NCBI RefSeq assembly: GCF_900497805.2
Contig: NW_020954608.1
Span: 12,257,888 to 12,321,887 of the forward strand
Source of the DNA: Vombatus ursinus
Lineage: Eukaryota > Chordata > Mammalia > Diprotodontia > Vombatidae
Length of the DNA: 64,000 bases
Reading direction: 5' to 3'
Part shown: positions 1 through 8,999 of the stretch, piece by piece
How positions within the stretch are numbered: the first letter of the stretch is position 1
Layout of the letters: each line of letters opens with the position of its first letter
Translations under genes and position numbers: made by a program
Notes under the pieces: model-generated
Seen by the model: only the letters and a program-made list of their open reading frames with translations
The model's database searches: none
What the model was told of the DNA's origin: nothing

Positions 1-47
<47 letters not shown>

Positions 48-70
48 ATCTATCTATCTATGTATCTATG
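1..70. repeat. (ATCT)n microsatellite
   Basis: Tandem tetranucleotide array with a few interruptions near its right end. It is cut by the window start, so its full length is unknown. Confidence 0.97.
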
Positions 71-629
71 TCATCCTCTGCTGTCCCCTTCTGTTTTTGC
101 CTTCAATCTTTCCCAACATCAGGGTCTTTTCCAATGAGTCCCATCTTCTCATTATTTGGCCAAAGGATTTAAGCTTCAACTTTAGTATTTGACCTTCCAG
201 TGAATAGTCTGAATTCATTTCTTTAAGTATTGACTGATTTGATCTCCTTTCTGTCCAAGGGACTCTTAAAAGCCTTCTCCAGGGTCAGTGAGGTAGCACA
301 GTAGATAGAGCAACAACTCTGGAATCAGGAGGACCTGAGTTCAAATCCACTCTCAGACCAGACACTTGACACTTACTATCTGTGTGACCCTGGGCAAGTC
401 ACTTAACCCCAATTGCCTCACCAATAAGTAAATAAATAAATAAAAGTCTTCTCCAGCACCACTATTTGAAGGTGTTGATTATGTGGCACTCAGCTTTCCT
501 TATAGTTCAACTCTCACAGTCATACATTGCTACCGGAAAAATCGTAGCTTTGACTACATGGACCTTTGTTGGCAAGATGATATCTCTGCTTTTTATGCTG
601 TCCAGATTTGCATAACTTTCCTTTCACAA
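71..629 (-). mobile_element. BovB-like RTE LINE, 3'-proximal ORF2 fragment
   Basis: On the minus strand this matches my memory of the BovB/RTE reverse-transcriptase region. On the plus strand the landmarks are 'tttcccaacatcagggtctt', 'gtccaagggactct', 'cagctttcctta' and 'ggacctttgttggcaa'. It is an old, diverged fragment split by the SINE at 283-441; both halves align to one continuous element. BovB-type RTEs are known in marsupials (BovB_Opos) and are famous for horizontal transfer. Family level is quite sure; subfamily is not. Confidence 0.8.
283..441 (+). mobile_element. WSINE1/SINE1-type tRNA-derived SINE
   Basis: It shows a tRNA-like head, a B box-like 'gagttcaaatcc', a 'gtgtgaccctgggcaagtca' body and an (AAAT)n tail. 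It is inserted in the BovB-like RTE with a 15-bp target-site duplication (268-282 and 442-456, one mismatch). The A-rich tail suggests L1-type mobilisation. Confidence 0.92.
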
Positions 630-718
630 GCATGCTTAGAGATTATTTAGATCAAATGATTCATTTTACAGATGAGGAAACTGAGGCCCAAAGTGGTTAA
701 GTGACTTATCTAACAATT
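630..718 (-). mobile_element. MIR3-like SINE fragment
   Basis: Reverse-complement SINE body with 'cattttacagatgaggaaac' followed by 'ggttaagtgactt'. It is preceded by a degenerate 'cttagagattatttagatc' block, the reversed L3/CR1-like tail typical of MIR3-type SINEs. The tRNA-like head is missing. Confidence 0.6.
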
Positions 719-1175
719 AAATTCAGTTCAGCCAACATGAATATATTAAGCACCCATTGTATATAGAACACTTTGCTGGGTTCACTATAGTTGGGTGGTT
801 ACCTGTAGAACCATAAGAATTGAGTAGAGTTGTAACAGCATGGTGGCCATGGCTGGCCCTCTTTCTGGAAAAATCTCTCAGGCTTGTCAGTACAAATGCA
901 GGTTGGGGTAAGTGAGGTGGCCCAAGGGTGGGGCCTTATGCTCTGTGAAATGAATGGATTAGACTGGAAGGCTTCTAAGATCCCTAGTAGCTCTAAATCT
1001 ATTATCTAATGATTCTTATGATGATACCAATACAGAATACCAAAATAACATGTGTATAAATACATCAAAAGAAATAAAAAAGTGCTAGTAAGGCCCAAGG
1101 CAAGAAAGATATTTACTGGGGAAGATCAAGGTAGGCTTCCTAGAAGAAGTGCTATTTGAGATAGAGTTTAAAGTT
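719..1175 (-). mobile_element. L2 LINE 3' end, interrupted
   Basis: The left piece (719-790) is the reversed L2 terminus ('atatattaagcacccattgt'). The right piece (1020-1175) is the reversed 3' UTR ('aggcttcctagaagaagtgc'). Between them, 941-1015 is a plus-strand MIR3-like SINE tail ('ggattagactggaaggct', 'agctctaaatct') and 800-940 is unassigned. Confidence 0.55.
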
Positions 1176-1382
1176 AAAAAAAAAGCATTAAATCTAGAAT
1201 ATTTAGATCCTTTTAAAAATGAGTTATTTGGATAGGAATCCATAATTATCTATCACCGGTTTACTTCAAGGAATCAAATATTTCTTGACTCCTATTATTT
1301 TCTATTAGTTTGTAATATTTTGCATAAAGGGAAGAAAACTCCATTGGCAGAGAGAAGGGTGATAAATTGTTTTTAGATTGGA

Positions 1383-1592
1383 CTCAGTATTTCACTGCTA
1401 TAGGGAACTCTTGAGAAGGAAACCTCCTTTACCAATGCAGATCAGGAACTTCTCTGCAAATTATAGGCTTAGAGAATTGTTTAGGGCACTAAGAGGTTAA
1501 ATGACTTGTCCTGGGTCACACAGTCAGTCTGTTTCTGAAAGAGAATTTGAACTTCCTGATCATAAGTTCAGCTCTCTACCCAGCTACATAGG
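1383..1592 (-). mobile_element. SINE B (unnamed marsupial tRNA-like SINE)
   Basis: First of nine copies of one family in the window. Read on the minus strand it has a SINE head and body, then a distinctive 3' block. On the plus strand that block reads 'gaaacctcctttaccaatgc' and then a diverged form of 'gcaacttatagtcttagag'. Its (often degenerate) far end in other copies is 'gtgatttcattg'. Confidence 0.65.
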
Positions 1593-1627
1593 ATAATGTG
1601 GATATTAGCAAGAACTAGCAACTTGCA

Positions 1628-1827
1628 GGTCAGTCATGTCCGACATTTTCTTGGCAAAGATACTGGAGTGGTTTGCCATTTCCTCTAGAAACTGAGGCAA
1701 ACAGGACTAAGAACTTGCCCAGGGTCACACGGCTGGCAAGTGTCTGAGGCCCCATTTGAACTCAAGAAGGTGAGTCTTCCTGATTCCAAGCCCAGTGCTC
1801 TATATACTGTGCCACCTAGCTGCCTCT
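1628..1827 (-). mobile_element. MAR1-type SINE
   Basis: Reverse complement of MAR1. The 3' block is 'cttggcaaagatactggagt' followed by 'ggtttgccatttcc', the body is 'cttgcccagggtcacac', and the head ends 'ccacctagctgcc'. The extreme (CAA)n tail is missing. Confidence 0.9.
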
Positions 1828-1975
1828 AACAACGAAAAGATATTAACTGATAAATCCTCAATTAAAGTCTTTTTTCATTTCATTTTATTTTTAAATTAAT
1901 ATTTTATTATAAATTTGCAAATATTTGTTTTTCTCCCTACACTGGTATAGATTGCAACTCATCTATGATTTAGAG

Positions 1976-2305
1976 CAGTGGTGTCAAACTCAAATAGGAA
2001 TGGGAGCCACTAAGCTGAACGCTAGGTGGCACAACGGATAGAATGTTGAGCCTGAAGTCAGGACAACTTGTCTTCCTGAGTTCAAATCTGGACTCAGATG
2101 CTTATGAGCTGGATAACTCTGGGCAAGTTACTTAACCTCGTTTGCCTCAGCTTCCTCATCTGGAAAATGAGCTGGAGAAGGACATAGCGAACCACTGTAG
2201 TTTGCCAAGAAAACCCCAAAAGGAGTCAAGAAGAGTATGACATGACTGAACAATAAAAAAGGTATACATAAGGATCACTACAGGCTGCATATCGATTTAA
2301 TGAGA
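1976..2305 (+). mobile_element. Non-autonomous hAT-like element, copy a, split by SINE
   Basis: It begins with the terminal inverted repeat 'cagtggtgtcaaactc', shared with the copies at 3759 and 4629. After the MAR1 insertion it resumes with 'cataaggatcactacaggct' and 'gcatatcgattta', then fades out. The right terminus is not present. Confidence 0.65.
2019..2262 (+). mobile_element. MAR1-type SINE
   Basis: Near full-length, from 'gctaggtggcacaacggata' through 'gagctggagaagg' and 'gccaagaaaaccccaaa' to 'gactgaacaataaaaa'. It interrupts hAT copy a. No convincing target-site duplication was seen. Confidence 0.92.
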
Positions 2306-2334
2306 AAGACAAAACCCTTTTAGATAATAGGCAC

Positions 2335-2425
2335 AGTTATAACAAACTCCCACATTGTCCATGTCCAAATATATATGATACCTCGTTCTGCAACTTGAAT
2401 CCATTACCTCTCTGTCAAATCTCCC
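2335..2425 (-). mobile_element. Possible L1 3'-end fragment
   Basis: The stretch 'ttctgcaacttgaatccatt' followed by 'acctctctgtc' resembles the reversed 3' region of marsupial L1. It is short and diverged. Confidence 0.35.
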
Positions 2426-2544
2426 ATTAAAGTCCTAATCTGACTACTTATTGGGTGACCTTGTGTCCTTCAAGTTCTTCCTTAGCCTTTTCAACTGGAA
2501 AGGCTTTGCAAAATAGCCAGCATTTAAATACCGCTGTAAGCCTT

Positions 2545-2757
2545 GCAGGGTAATTTTTACATATGTTAACTCATTTGGTCCTCACAATGACCCAGAGAAA
2601 GAGGTACTATTATTATCCCATTTTACAGATGAGGAAATCCAGGCATAGAGATGTTAAGTACTGAGGGTCACAGAGTTAGTAAGTGTCTAAAGCTGGATTT
2701 GAACTCAGGTGTTCCTGACTACAAGTCCCATGCTCTATTCATTCTACCACCTAGCTT
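2545..2757 (-). mobile_element. THER1/MIR-type SINE
   Basis: Reverse complement reads tRNA-like head, core and L2-like tail. Plus-strand landmarks are 'ctcatttggtcctcacaatg', 'ttttacagatgaggaaat' and 'gatttgaactcagg'. The head ends at 'accacctagct'. Confidence 0.75.
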
Positions 2758-3270
2758 ACATATGGGTCGGGTGACGATTGGTTGCTTCTGTTCTTAGAGA
2801 ACTATCTTGTCTAAGTCTGGTAAAGTCTATCATCAAAAGACTGACCACCAAAGTCACCCTTTGTTTCAGTTTGTTGGCCTTAGAAACATAAGAACATCTT
2901 TCACTAAGGTGTAGAGAGGTTTAGGTCTGCATTGATGGATGCTGTGGGTATCTATACTAATAAATCATGAGTTTTTGAACTGTTGAAGAACTGCATAATC
3001 ATATAAAATTAACACATATTTTATAAAATGTTTCACAACAATGCCACCCCTGTAGATAAACAGGCAGCTTAAATAATGTTAAGTAACAATTCACAAGTTA
3101 TATGCTTCCTTCAAAATCCAATAGTCTATAAGTTAAAACTAACCTAATCCCAGCACATTTAGCAAATATATGACTATCTGAACATTTTCCCTAGAAAATA
3201 TATGTAATTTCACCTCTGGGTAGCAATAACCAAAATACTGCCACTTAACTCTTTAGCCACAATCAATATA

Positions 3271-3293
3271 CATATATATATATATATATATAT
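3271..3293. repeat. (TA)n microsatellite
   Basis: About eleven TA units in a repeat-poor 500-bp stretch (about 2760-3365) in which nothing else was identified. Confidence 0.9.
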
Positions 3294-3372
3294 TTATGTT
3301 TTGCCTCCTGGCTAAATGATCTGAAACACTTTAGTAGGTAGTTAAGGACTATACTGCTTCTCTTTCCTTCTG

Positions 3373-3560
3373 TAACTGAATTTATTAAGCACTTACTATG
3401 TATTGGGCACTGTACTGAGTACTGGGGGTACAATGTGAACAAGCAAGTCCCTGCACATTCTAATGAGGAAAGACAATATATAAAAGGGCACTAGAAAGTT
3501 AAAAAAGTGGAGTATGGGAAGGAGATGGCTACAAAGTGTCACAGAGGTCTAATCTGGAAC
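3373..3560 (-). mobile_element. L2 LINE 3' end
   Basis: Reversed L2 terminus and 3' UTR: 'tttattaagcacttactatg', 'gggcactgtactgagtactg', 'agtccctgcacattctaatg'. Upstream L2 sequence is lost. Confidence 0.75.
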
Positions 3561-3758
3561 AAATAATGGGGAAATCTCCCATGTCAAACCCAGGGCCATT
3601 GGTTGTTCAAAGTTCTTATGGGGGGAGATGAATGTGCTGACCAGAGAGCAGGTAGCTCTATCCATCACTCTTTTTTGAAGTCTATGTCTCAGGATCGTTC
3701 ACCAAAAGAACTATTGCCTATCGATCATTGAGGCTTATGTGAAACAAACACTGTACAG

Positions 3759-4154
3759 CAGTGATGTCAAGCTCAAATAGAAATTGGGGGGCCAGGAAAC
3801 TGTACAAGAGGATCCCTGAGGGCTGCATATTGATTGAGTTTTAAAATGTAATACCATAGATGTTTTATTGTGTTTTTATTTATTTCGTTAAATCTTTCCC
3901 AATTACTTTTTTTTTTTTTTTTTTTTTGGTGAGGCAATTGGGGTTAAGTGACTTGCCCAGGTTACACAGCTGGTAAGTGTCAAGTGTCTAAGGCCAGATT
4001 TGACCTCAGGTCCTCCTGACTCCAAGGCCAGAGCTCTAGTCACTGTACCACCTTGCTGCTCCCCCACCCCCAATTACATTTTAATCTGGTTTAGGCCACA
4101 CAAAGGAGTTTTGTGGGCTCTATGCCCCCAGGGGCAACATGGTTGACACCTATG
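3759..4154 (+). mobile_element. Non-autonomous hAT element, copy b, both ends present
   Basis: The left end is 'cagtgatgtcaagctcaaat' and the right end is 'ggttgacacctatg', matching inverted termini. It is flanked by an 8-bp target-site duplication with one mismatch, 'ctgtacag' (3751-3758) and 'ttgtacag' (4155-4162), the hAT hallmark. Without the SINE at 3907-4068 the element is about 225 bp, with no coding capacity. Confidence 0.8.
3907..4068 (-). mobile_element. SINE1-type SINE inserted in hAT copy b
   Basis: A T run (reversed poly-A tail), then 'ggtgaggcaattggggttaa' and the reversed SINE body and head, ending in a C-rich stretch. The 9-bp target-site duplication 'cccaattac' lies at 3898-3906 and 4069-4077; removing the SINE restores a continuous hAT sequence. 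Confidence 0.92.
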
Positions 4155-4270
4155 TTGTACAGCCCAGAAAGCTTAGAGCTACATCAGGCTTCTGGTTACT
4201 GATAGCCTGGTTGTCTTGAGTAATAAGGCTCCAGGTAGATATTTTGAATTCAGGTTTAGATCACAGATTG

Positions 4271-4271
<1 letters not shown>

Positions 4272-4310
<39 letters not shown>

Positions 4311-4312
4311 AC
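4272..4312. repeat. (CA)n microsatellite
   Basis: Dinucleotide run of about 16 uninterrupted CA units, then a short imperfect part. Confidence 0.97.
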
Positions 4313-4324
4313 ATCTGTCTGCAT

Positions 4325-4544
4325 ATATTGGTGAGGCAGCATAATGTAGTAGTTATAAAACTGGTCACAGAGTCAGGAAGATGTGGTTTCAGATCTTGCC
4401 TCTGACACATACTGGCTGTGAGACCCCGGGTAAATTATTCAACCTCTCTATACCCCAGGCAACTCACTAAGGTTGCCTATAAACTGCAGAGAAGATACCA
4501 ATCTGGAATAGCAGGGGGAGCTCCTTACACCAATGAACACAGGA
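4325..4544 (+). mobile_element. SINE B, plus copy of an inverted pair
   Basis: Nearly complete: head 'gaggcagcataatgtagtag', body 'gcctctgacacatactggct', 3' block 'ccaggcaactcactaagg' and 'aaactgcagagaag', end near 'caccaatgaacacagg'. A minus-strand SINE B copy follows directly. Confidence 0.7.
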
Positions 4545-4985
4545 CAAGGGCACTCCTGTGATTTCATTGCTGTTAGGGACTTCAACTGCAGAAACTCCCT
4601 CCACCAGTATAGATCTGTAATCTAAGACCAGTGTTGTGAAAGTCATGAAAGGGGTGGGGGGTCACAAAACTATACAGAAGGATCCCTGGGGCTGTATATT
4701 GATTTAAGAAAATACATATTAACATTATCTATATTCTATTGTACTTTTATTTATTTTGTTGAGTATTTTCCAACTACATTTTAATCTCATTCCCACTGGC
4801 AGTGGCATGTTTGCAACTCCTTGAACCTGATGTCTGTGAACGCTGCTTGAGGCACTGAGAGGTTTGGTGACTTGCTAAGGGTCACATGACCAATGTGAGA
4901 GACAGAACTTGAGCTCAAGTCTTCCTGGTATGTTAGGGCCATATACCATACCACGTTGCCTCCTTCATATATATGTTTGTATCTA
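4545..4985 (-). mobile_element. SINE B, minus copy, split by hAT copy c
   Basis: Starts with 'ctcctgtgatttcattgctg' and 'actccctccaccagtataga', is broken by 4629-4822, and resumes with 'gaggcactgagaggtttggt', ending in the reversed head 'accacgttgcctcc'. Its tail abuts the tail of the plus copy at 4325. Confidence 0.65.
4629..4822 (+). mobile_element. Non-autonomous hAT-like element, copy c
   Basis: Left end 'cagtgttgtgaaagtc'. The interior 'ggatccctggggctgtatat' and 'tttatttattttgttgagta' is alignable to copy b. The right end is degenerate ('gcatgtttgcaactcc') and no 8-bp duplication was found. Confidence 0.6.
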
Positions 4986-4989
4986 TGTG

Positions 4990-5700
4990 AGCTTATATGC
5001 ACACATATGACAGATGACTATTTCTCTGAATAACTCAAGTCCAAAGTGTTAATTTTTAAATTTTGTATTTTCAGAGACTTTATGTAGGTATAATTTGATT
5101 ATGCCCAAGTGTCATTAAAGACAGTTCTTGGCAGTTTTCTTTCCTTTCCTTTCCTTTTAGGTTGGCTTCAATTGCTCTAATGTCCCTCTGGAGTATAGAA
5201 ATACCGAAACATAACGAAAATCTTCAATAAACATGTCATCTAAATTTTAAGAATATGGACATAGAGATTACCTTGGGATCATTATAAAAATAATAAAGTG
5301 GAATGAAGTGTTTTAAAAATTAAAGCCTTCTCTATGAATGTTAAATTATTATAGTACTCTTTAGAGAAGTAATATTGAGAAGGAACATATCCTTAGGCAC
5401 AAGTAAGTCATATTGAATTGTGACAAAAAAGAGTAAATATTTGACTAATGTGTTTTTATTGTTAGATATCATATCCAAGGGAGCTTTCATTTTTGAGGGA
5501 GGAGGGAGGAACACGGGAGATAGAATTTGAAGGTTGCATAATTTAAGATAATATAATATCCTCACTATTTTAGCATTACAACTTTTCCATAATGAAATAT
5601 CAAAATAGATATTATGTAATAAATAGGAACGTATATATGGAAGCATGAATATATTTGGCCTTTTTTTTCCCAAAGAATAAAGGGCCCAAAGACATGAGAT
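4990..5700. other. No identifiable feature
   Basis: AT-rich sequence with a short TTTCC-type run near 5140-5160. The minus-strand open frame at 5341-5811 has no recognisable domain and low-complexity composition. I see no gene. Confidence 0.6.
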
Positions 5701-5704
5701 ACGA

Positions 5705-5860
5705 GAAGCAGCACAGAATGTGAAAGAAACAACAAACCGTCGTGAGTCAGAAGGACTAGAGTCTAATGTGAACTCTTCCATCCACTGGCTTGGGGACCTT
5801 GGGCAACTCATTTTCTCTTTTTTTTTCCCTCATTCCTCAAATAAGGATCTCGAAGAGACG
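5705..5860 (+). mobile_element. Degenerate MIR-like SINE
   Basis: Weak similarity to a SINE body: 'agcagcacagaatgtgaaag', 'ggggaccttgggcaactcat'. It is too diverged to assign to a subfamily. Confidence 0.4.
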
Positions 5861-6184
5861 TTTCTTCTGGCTTAGTCATAAGAATGTGAAAACTGTTTTG
5901 AAACAGGCTACATTTCTGAAGGATTACTCAGAAACTTGATTTATTTTTTCAAACAACACAATCTCCCCACCAACACGACCCACTCCCATCTCCTTTATCT
6001 ACCCCCATGACTTGCATGTAGAAAAGATGCACCCTTAGCACGTTTAATTATTATTCACTTGGGTTAAGCTCATTTTAACACACCGTTGTGTGGAATAGTA
6101 CTTAACACTTAAAGATAAGTGTGGTTCAGAGAAATGGGCTTCCCATGACTCACTTCTCTACTTTTCCCAGGTCTTAGTACACTT

Positions 6185-6370
6185 TATTGAAAAGAGCCCT
6201 CACCTTGGAATCAAAAGACTTGGGTTCAAATTCTGGCTTTGAACCTCCATAACTGCGCTGTCCTAGGTCAGTCCCTTCACAACTCTCTGAAGCTCAGTTT
6301 TCTCATTTGTAAAACGGGGGTGGAGAACACTTTAACTACATAACTGGCAGGGTTTCTACCACGCAGTAGC
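6185..6370 (+). mobile_element. MIR-type SINE
   Basis: Body 'ttggaatcaaaagacttggg' and 'ttcaaattctggctt', then 'gctcagttttctcatttgta' and a degenerate 'gcagggtttctacca' tail. Confidence 0.65.
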
Positions 6371-6379
6371 CCTGCAAAA

Positions 6380-7110
6380 GTGAGCTATTATTGTTATTTA
6401 CATCAAGTTTGGGCAATTCAAGTATATTATATAGATTTAAATGAAAAAATAAACCACACTTAAGCCGATTTGGTTTGTACAGAAAAGCCCAAATGATCCT
6501 TTCAGCACAGCTAGGCTGATTATAGCATTTTAAACCAAATGTCAAAATCCTGAAACTTATGACGAAAAGAAATAAGTCCTCTCCAGTAATGAAAATTCAA
6601 ACAAGTCATTTGCTAGCCTATTTTCACTGTAATAATCTTACTGAAAAAACAAAATGCATTGCTTTTCTGGAGACAAAAAAGCACAATCGCTACCTCTAAC
6701 CTTTGTCAAAGCAACACAAAAGCAGGGAGATATTTTGTTTAACACCCGAAATCCACAAATGAATAACAGAAAGTCATTGGTAACCAAGGAAACCAGCACT
6801 GAATGGGAGTGTAGCTAGAGCTTGGTTTAAAAGAAAGATAAGGAGAGGCAGGAGAAAAGATAATATGTTTTCTAATACAGGTAGGTCAAATCCCATTGCA
6901 ACAAAAGATAGTTTATAACAAAAGTATTCTGCAAGTGCTCAATGAAATTATCTCCAGTCAATTGCTTGCAACAAAATTCTCTACTACACGTAATTCTGCA
7001 TAATGAACATTCATTGCACATCTCTGTCCATGCACGAGTCACTTGTGATGATTCAAAGTAGCTGATGCTTCATTATGCCTATGACTTTGGTACTTAAGGG
7101 GTCACCCCTG
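6380..7110. other. Repeat-poor block, possible conserved noncoding DNA
   Basis: No recognised repeat over about 730 bp. It contains an X-box-like palindrome at 6780-6793. The sequence alone cannot show conservation. Confidence 0.4.
6780..6793. promoter_or_regulatory. RFX X-box-like site
   Basis: The 14-bp imperfect palindrome 'gtaaccaaggaaac' fits the X-box pattern of two inverted half-sites (GTNNCC and GGNAAC) separated by two bases, which RFX-family factors bind. It is a motif match only; chance occurrence cannot be excluded. Confidence 0.4.
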
Positions 7111-7282
7111 AGAGTGCTCTCCGAGAATGCCACCCACAACTGTATACACTGAATAATTCCCTGCCCAAATCTTTATATACTTTCTGGAGTCAAACCTGGC
7201 ATGCTGGGAAGATAATAGTGTGAGCTGCTCCTATTTTGCCATGTATACCATTATCTGTATTCACAAGAATCTTCACTTAGTC

Positions 7283-7740
7283 ACAAACATTTACTAGATG
7301 CTCACCAAGCATTGAGCAGATATACAAACGAAAGAGAAGCCTGAAATCTTAGATACAAAGAATCCATAATCAAATGGGAGAAGCAGTGCAGACAGGGGAA
7401 AAAAAATACAGACCTTGCACAACTGAAAAATGATGAGAAAAACTGTATTAAACAAGTCCATAAAGACTTAACTGCACAGATACATATGCCTAAATGTTGC
7501 GTGTTGCTGGAGTCTGTGGAGAAATCATGGGTAAGTGCCATTAGACAAGGCTTTCCAGGTAAGATGAGTTTTGAGCAGTTTGAGTTTGTTTTTTTGTGTT
7601 TTTAAGAAGAAAAGGAGATATTTTGAGAAAAGAACTAAGGAAAGTCGCTGTCCGAGTGAGGAGAATAGCAAGTGTGAGGTCTCCAAGGTGGGAGAAAATA
7701 AGCCACACAGTATTGGGTGGACTGGGAGTTGCAAATAAAT
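7283..7740 (-). mobile_element. L2 LINE 3' end
   Basis: Reversed L2 terminus ('catttactagatgctcacca') followed by about 450 bp of diverged 3' UTR ('caaggctttccaggtaagat', 'gtgaggagaatagcaagtgt'). Confidence 0.6.
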
Positions 7741-7788
7741 TAGCTTGACTAGATAAAGATCTGATTTAGGGTGGAAGCAATAGAGCAA

Positions 7789-8040
7789 ATAGGGGCTGCT
7801 AGGTGGTGCAGGGTATGGAGGGCTGGGCTTGGGGTCAGGAAGACTCATGTTCCTGAGTTCAAAACCAGCCTCAGACACTTACTAGCCGTGTGACCTGGAA
7901 AAGTCACGTGACCCTATTTGCCTCAATTTCCTCAGATGGAAAATGAGCTGGAGAAGGAAATGGCAAACCATTCTAGTATCCTTACCGAGAAAACTCCAAA
8001 TAGGGTAGGAGAGCCAGACAAGACTGAAATGACTAAACAA
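7789..8040 (+). mobile_element. MAR1-type SINE
   Basis: Full-length layout: 'ggggctgctaggtggtgcag', 'aatgagctggagaaggaaat', 'gagaaaactccaaata', and the tail 'gactgaaatgactaaacaaa'. Confidence 0.93.
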
Positions 8041-8199
8041 AAGCAGGGCTGATACTGTGTTTTGACAGAGCCAAAACTGATAGGATTTTCAGCATGACTG
8101 AGGTTTTATCTTCTGACGGAGTGCTGAACTCAAAGTTGGGAAGATCTGGAATTCAATCTCTCCTCTGATATTTATTAACTTTGCAGGAAAGTCACTCAG

Positions 8200-8520
8200 T
8201 AACTAATTAATAAGCATTTAATAAGCAGCTGCCAAGTGCTATCCTAGGCACAGAGGGTATGAAGACAAAAATAATATAGTCCCTGTTCTCAAAGAGCTTA
8301 CAGTTAATCAATGGAAACAACATAACCTTGATAAGATATCCAATGTAAATTCAAGGTATTTTTGTTATTGAGGAGAGAGTCTTTAGCAGCTGGAGGGATC
8401 AGGAAAGGTCTCACATAGGGGAAGATGGTGCTTGAGCAAAGCTTTGAAGAAAGCTAAGGAAGAAGACAGAAGTAAGGACGCAGTGCATTCCAGGTGTGAG
8501 AGGAACAAAATAACTCCAGT
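8200..8520 (-). mobile_element. L2 LINE 3' end
   Basis: Reversed terminus 'taataagcatttaataagca', then 'gtccctgttctcaaagagct' and 'gaagatggtgcttgagcaaa'. Just upstream (8115-8200) is a degenerate plus-strand SINE body. Confidence 0.7.
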
Positions 8521-8524
8521 ATTA

Positions 8525-8700
8525 AAATCCATAACCTTTTTTGTGATAGCAATCTCTTTGGCAGGATGGTGAAACCTATGGGCCGCTTTGCAGAGCAATG
8601 TTTTTAAATATATAAAATAAAATGTACAAAGAAAGTCTACTATTTAGAGTTATCCCCCGAAAGTTCATGGTTCCCATGTTATGCAGCCCTGTACTAGTAA
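8525..8700. mobile_element. Possible ancient DNA-transposon remnant
   Basis: The segment 'gatggtgaaacctatgggcc' followed by 'gcagagcaatgtttttaaat' and 'aaagttcatggttccc' resembles an old mammalian non-autonomous element that I recall but cannot name. The plus open frame at 8622-8846 starts inside it and is not a gene. Confidence 0.35.
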
Positions 8701-8759
8701 CTACCATGAAACATTATTACAAGGTTCAAAGTAACTTAGCAAAGTTTAAAGCACTTTCT

Positions 8760-8990
8760 ATGTCAGTTATTATTGTAGGCTCTGGACCAGTCAGGGATCT
8801 CAGAAGATTGTCTGATCCAGTTTCCTGTCTTCAGGTGGGTAAATGACCAATGAGTTCAATACAGATGTTTATCTAGTGTCTTCCTCAATAACTCCAGGGA
8901 TGGAGATTTGACAATCTCCTTGGGAGTCTTATCAAAAGGATATGATATTCAAAAGATTACTTACATACAGCATCCTGCCTAAATCCCCCT
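8760..8990 (-). mobile_element. CR1-clade (L3-type) LINE 3' fragment
   Basis: Diverged. 'gggatggagatttgacaatc' with 'ccttgggagtc' and 'gcctaaatcccccttg' follow the order of the reversed L3/CR1 3' end seen better at 16690 and 27600. Confidence 0.4.
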
Positions 8991-8999
8991 TGACTTTGT

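Noticed and set aside
5341-5811. 156-codon minus-strand frame
   Set aside because: Longest frame in the window, but with AT-driven composition rich in Leu, Ile, Phe, Ser and Asn, no recognisable domain and no splice or promoter context.
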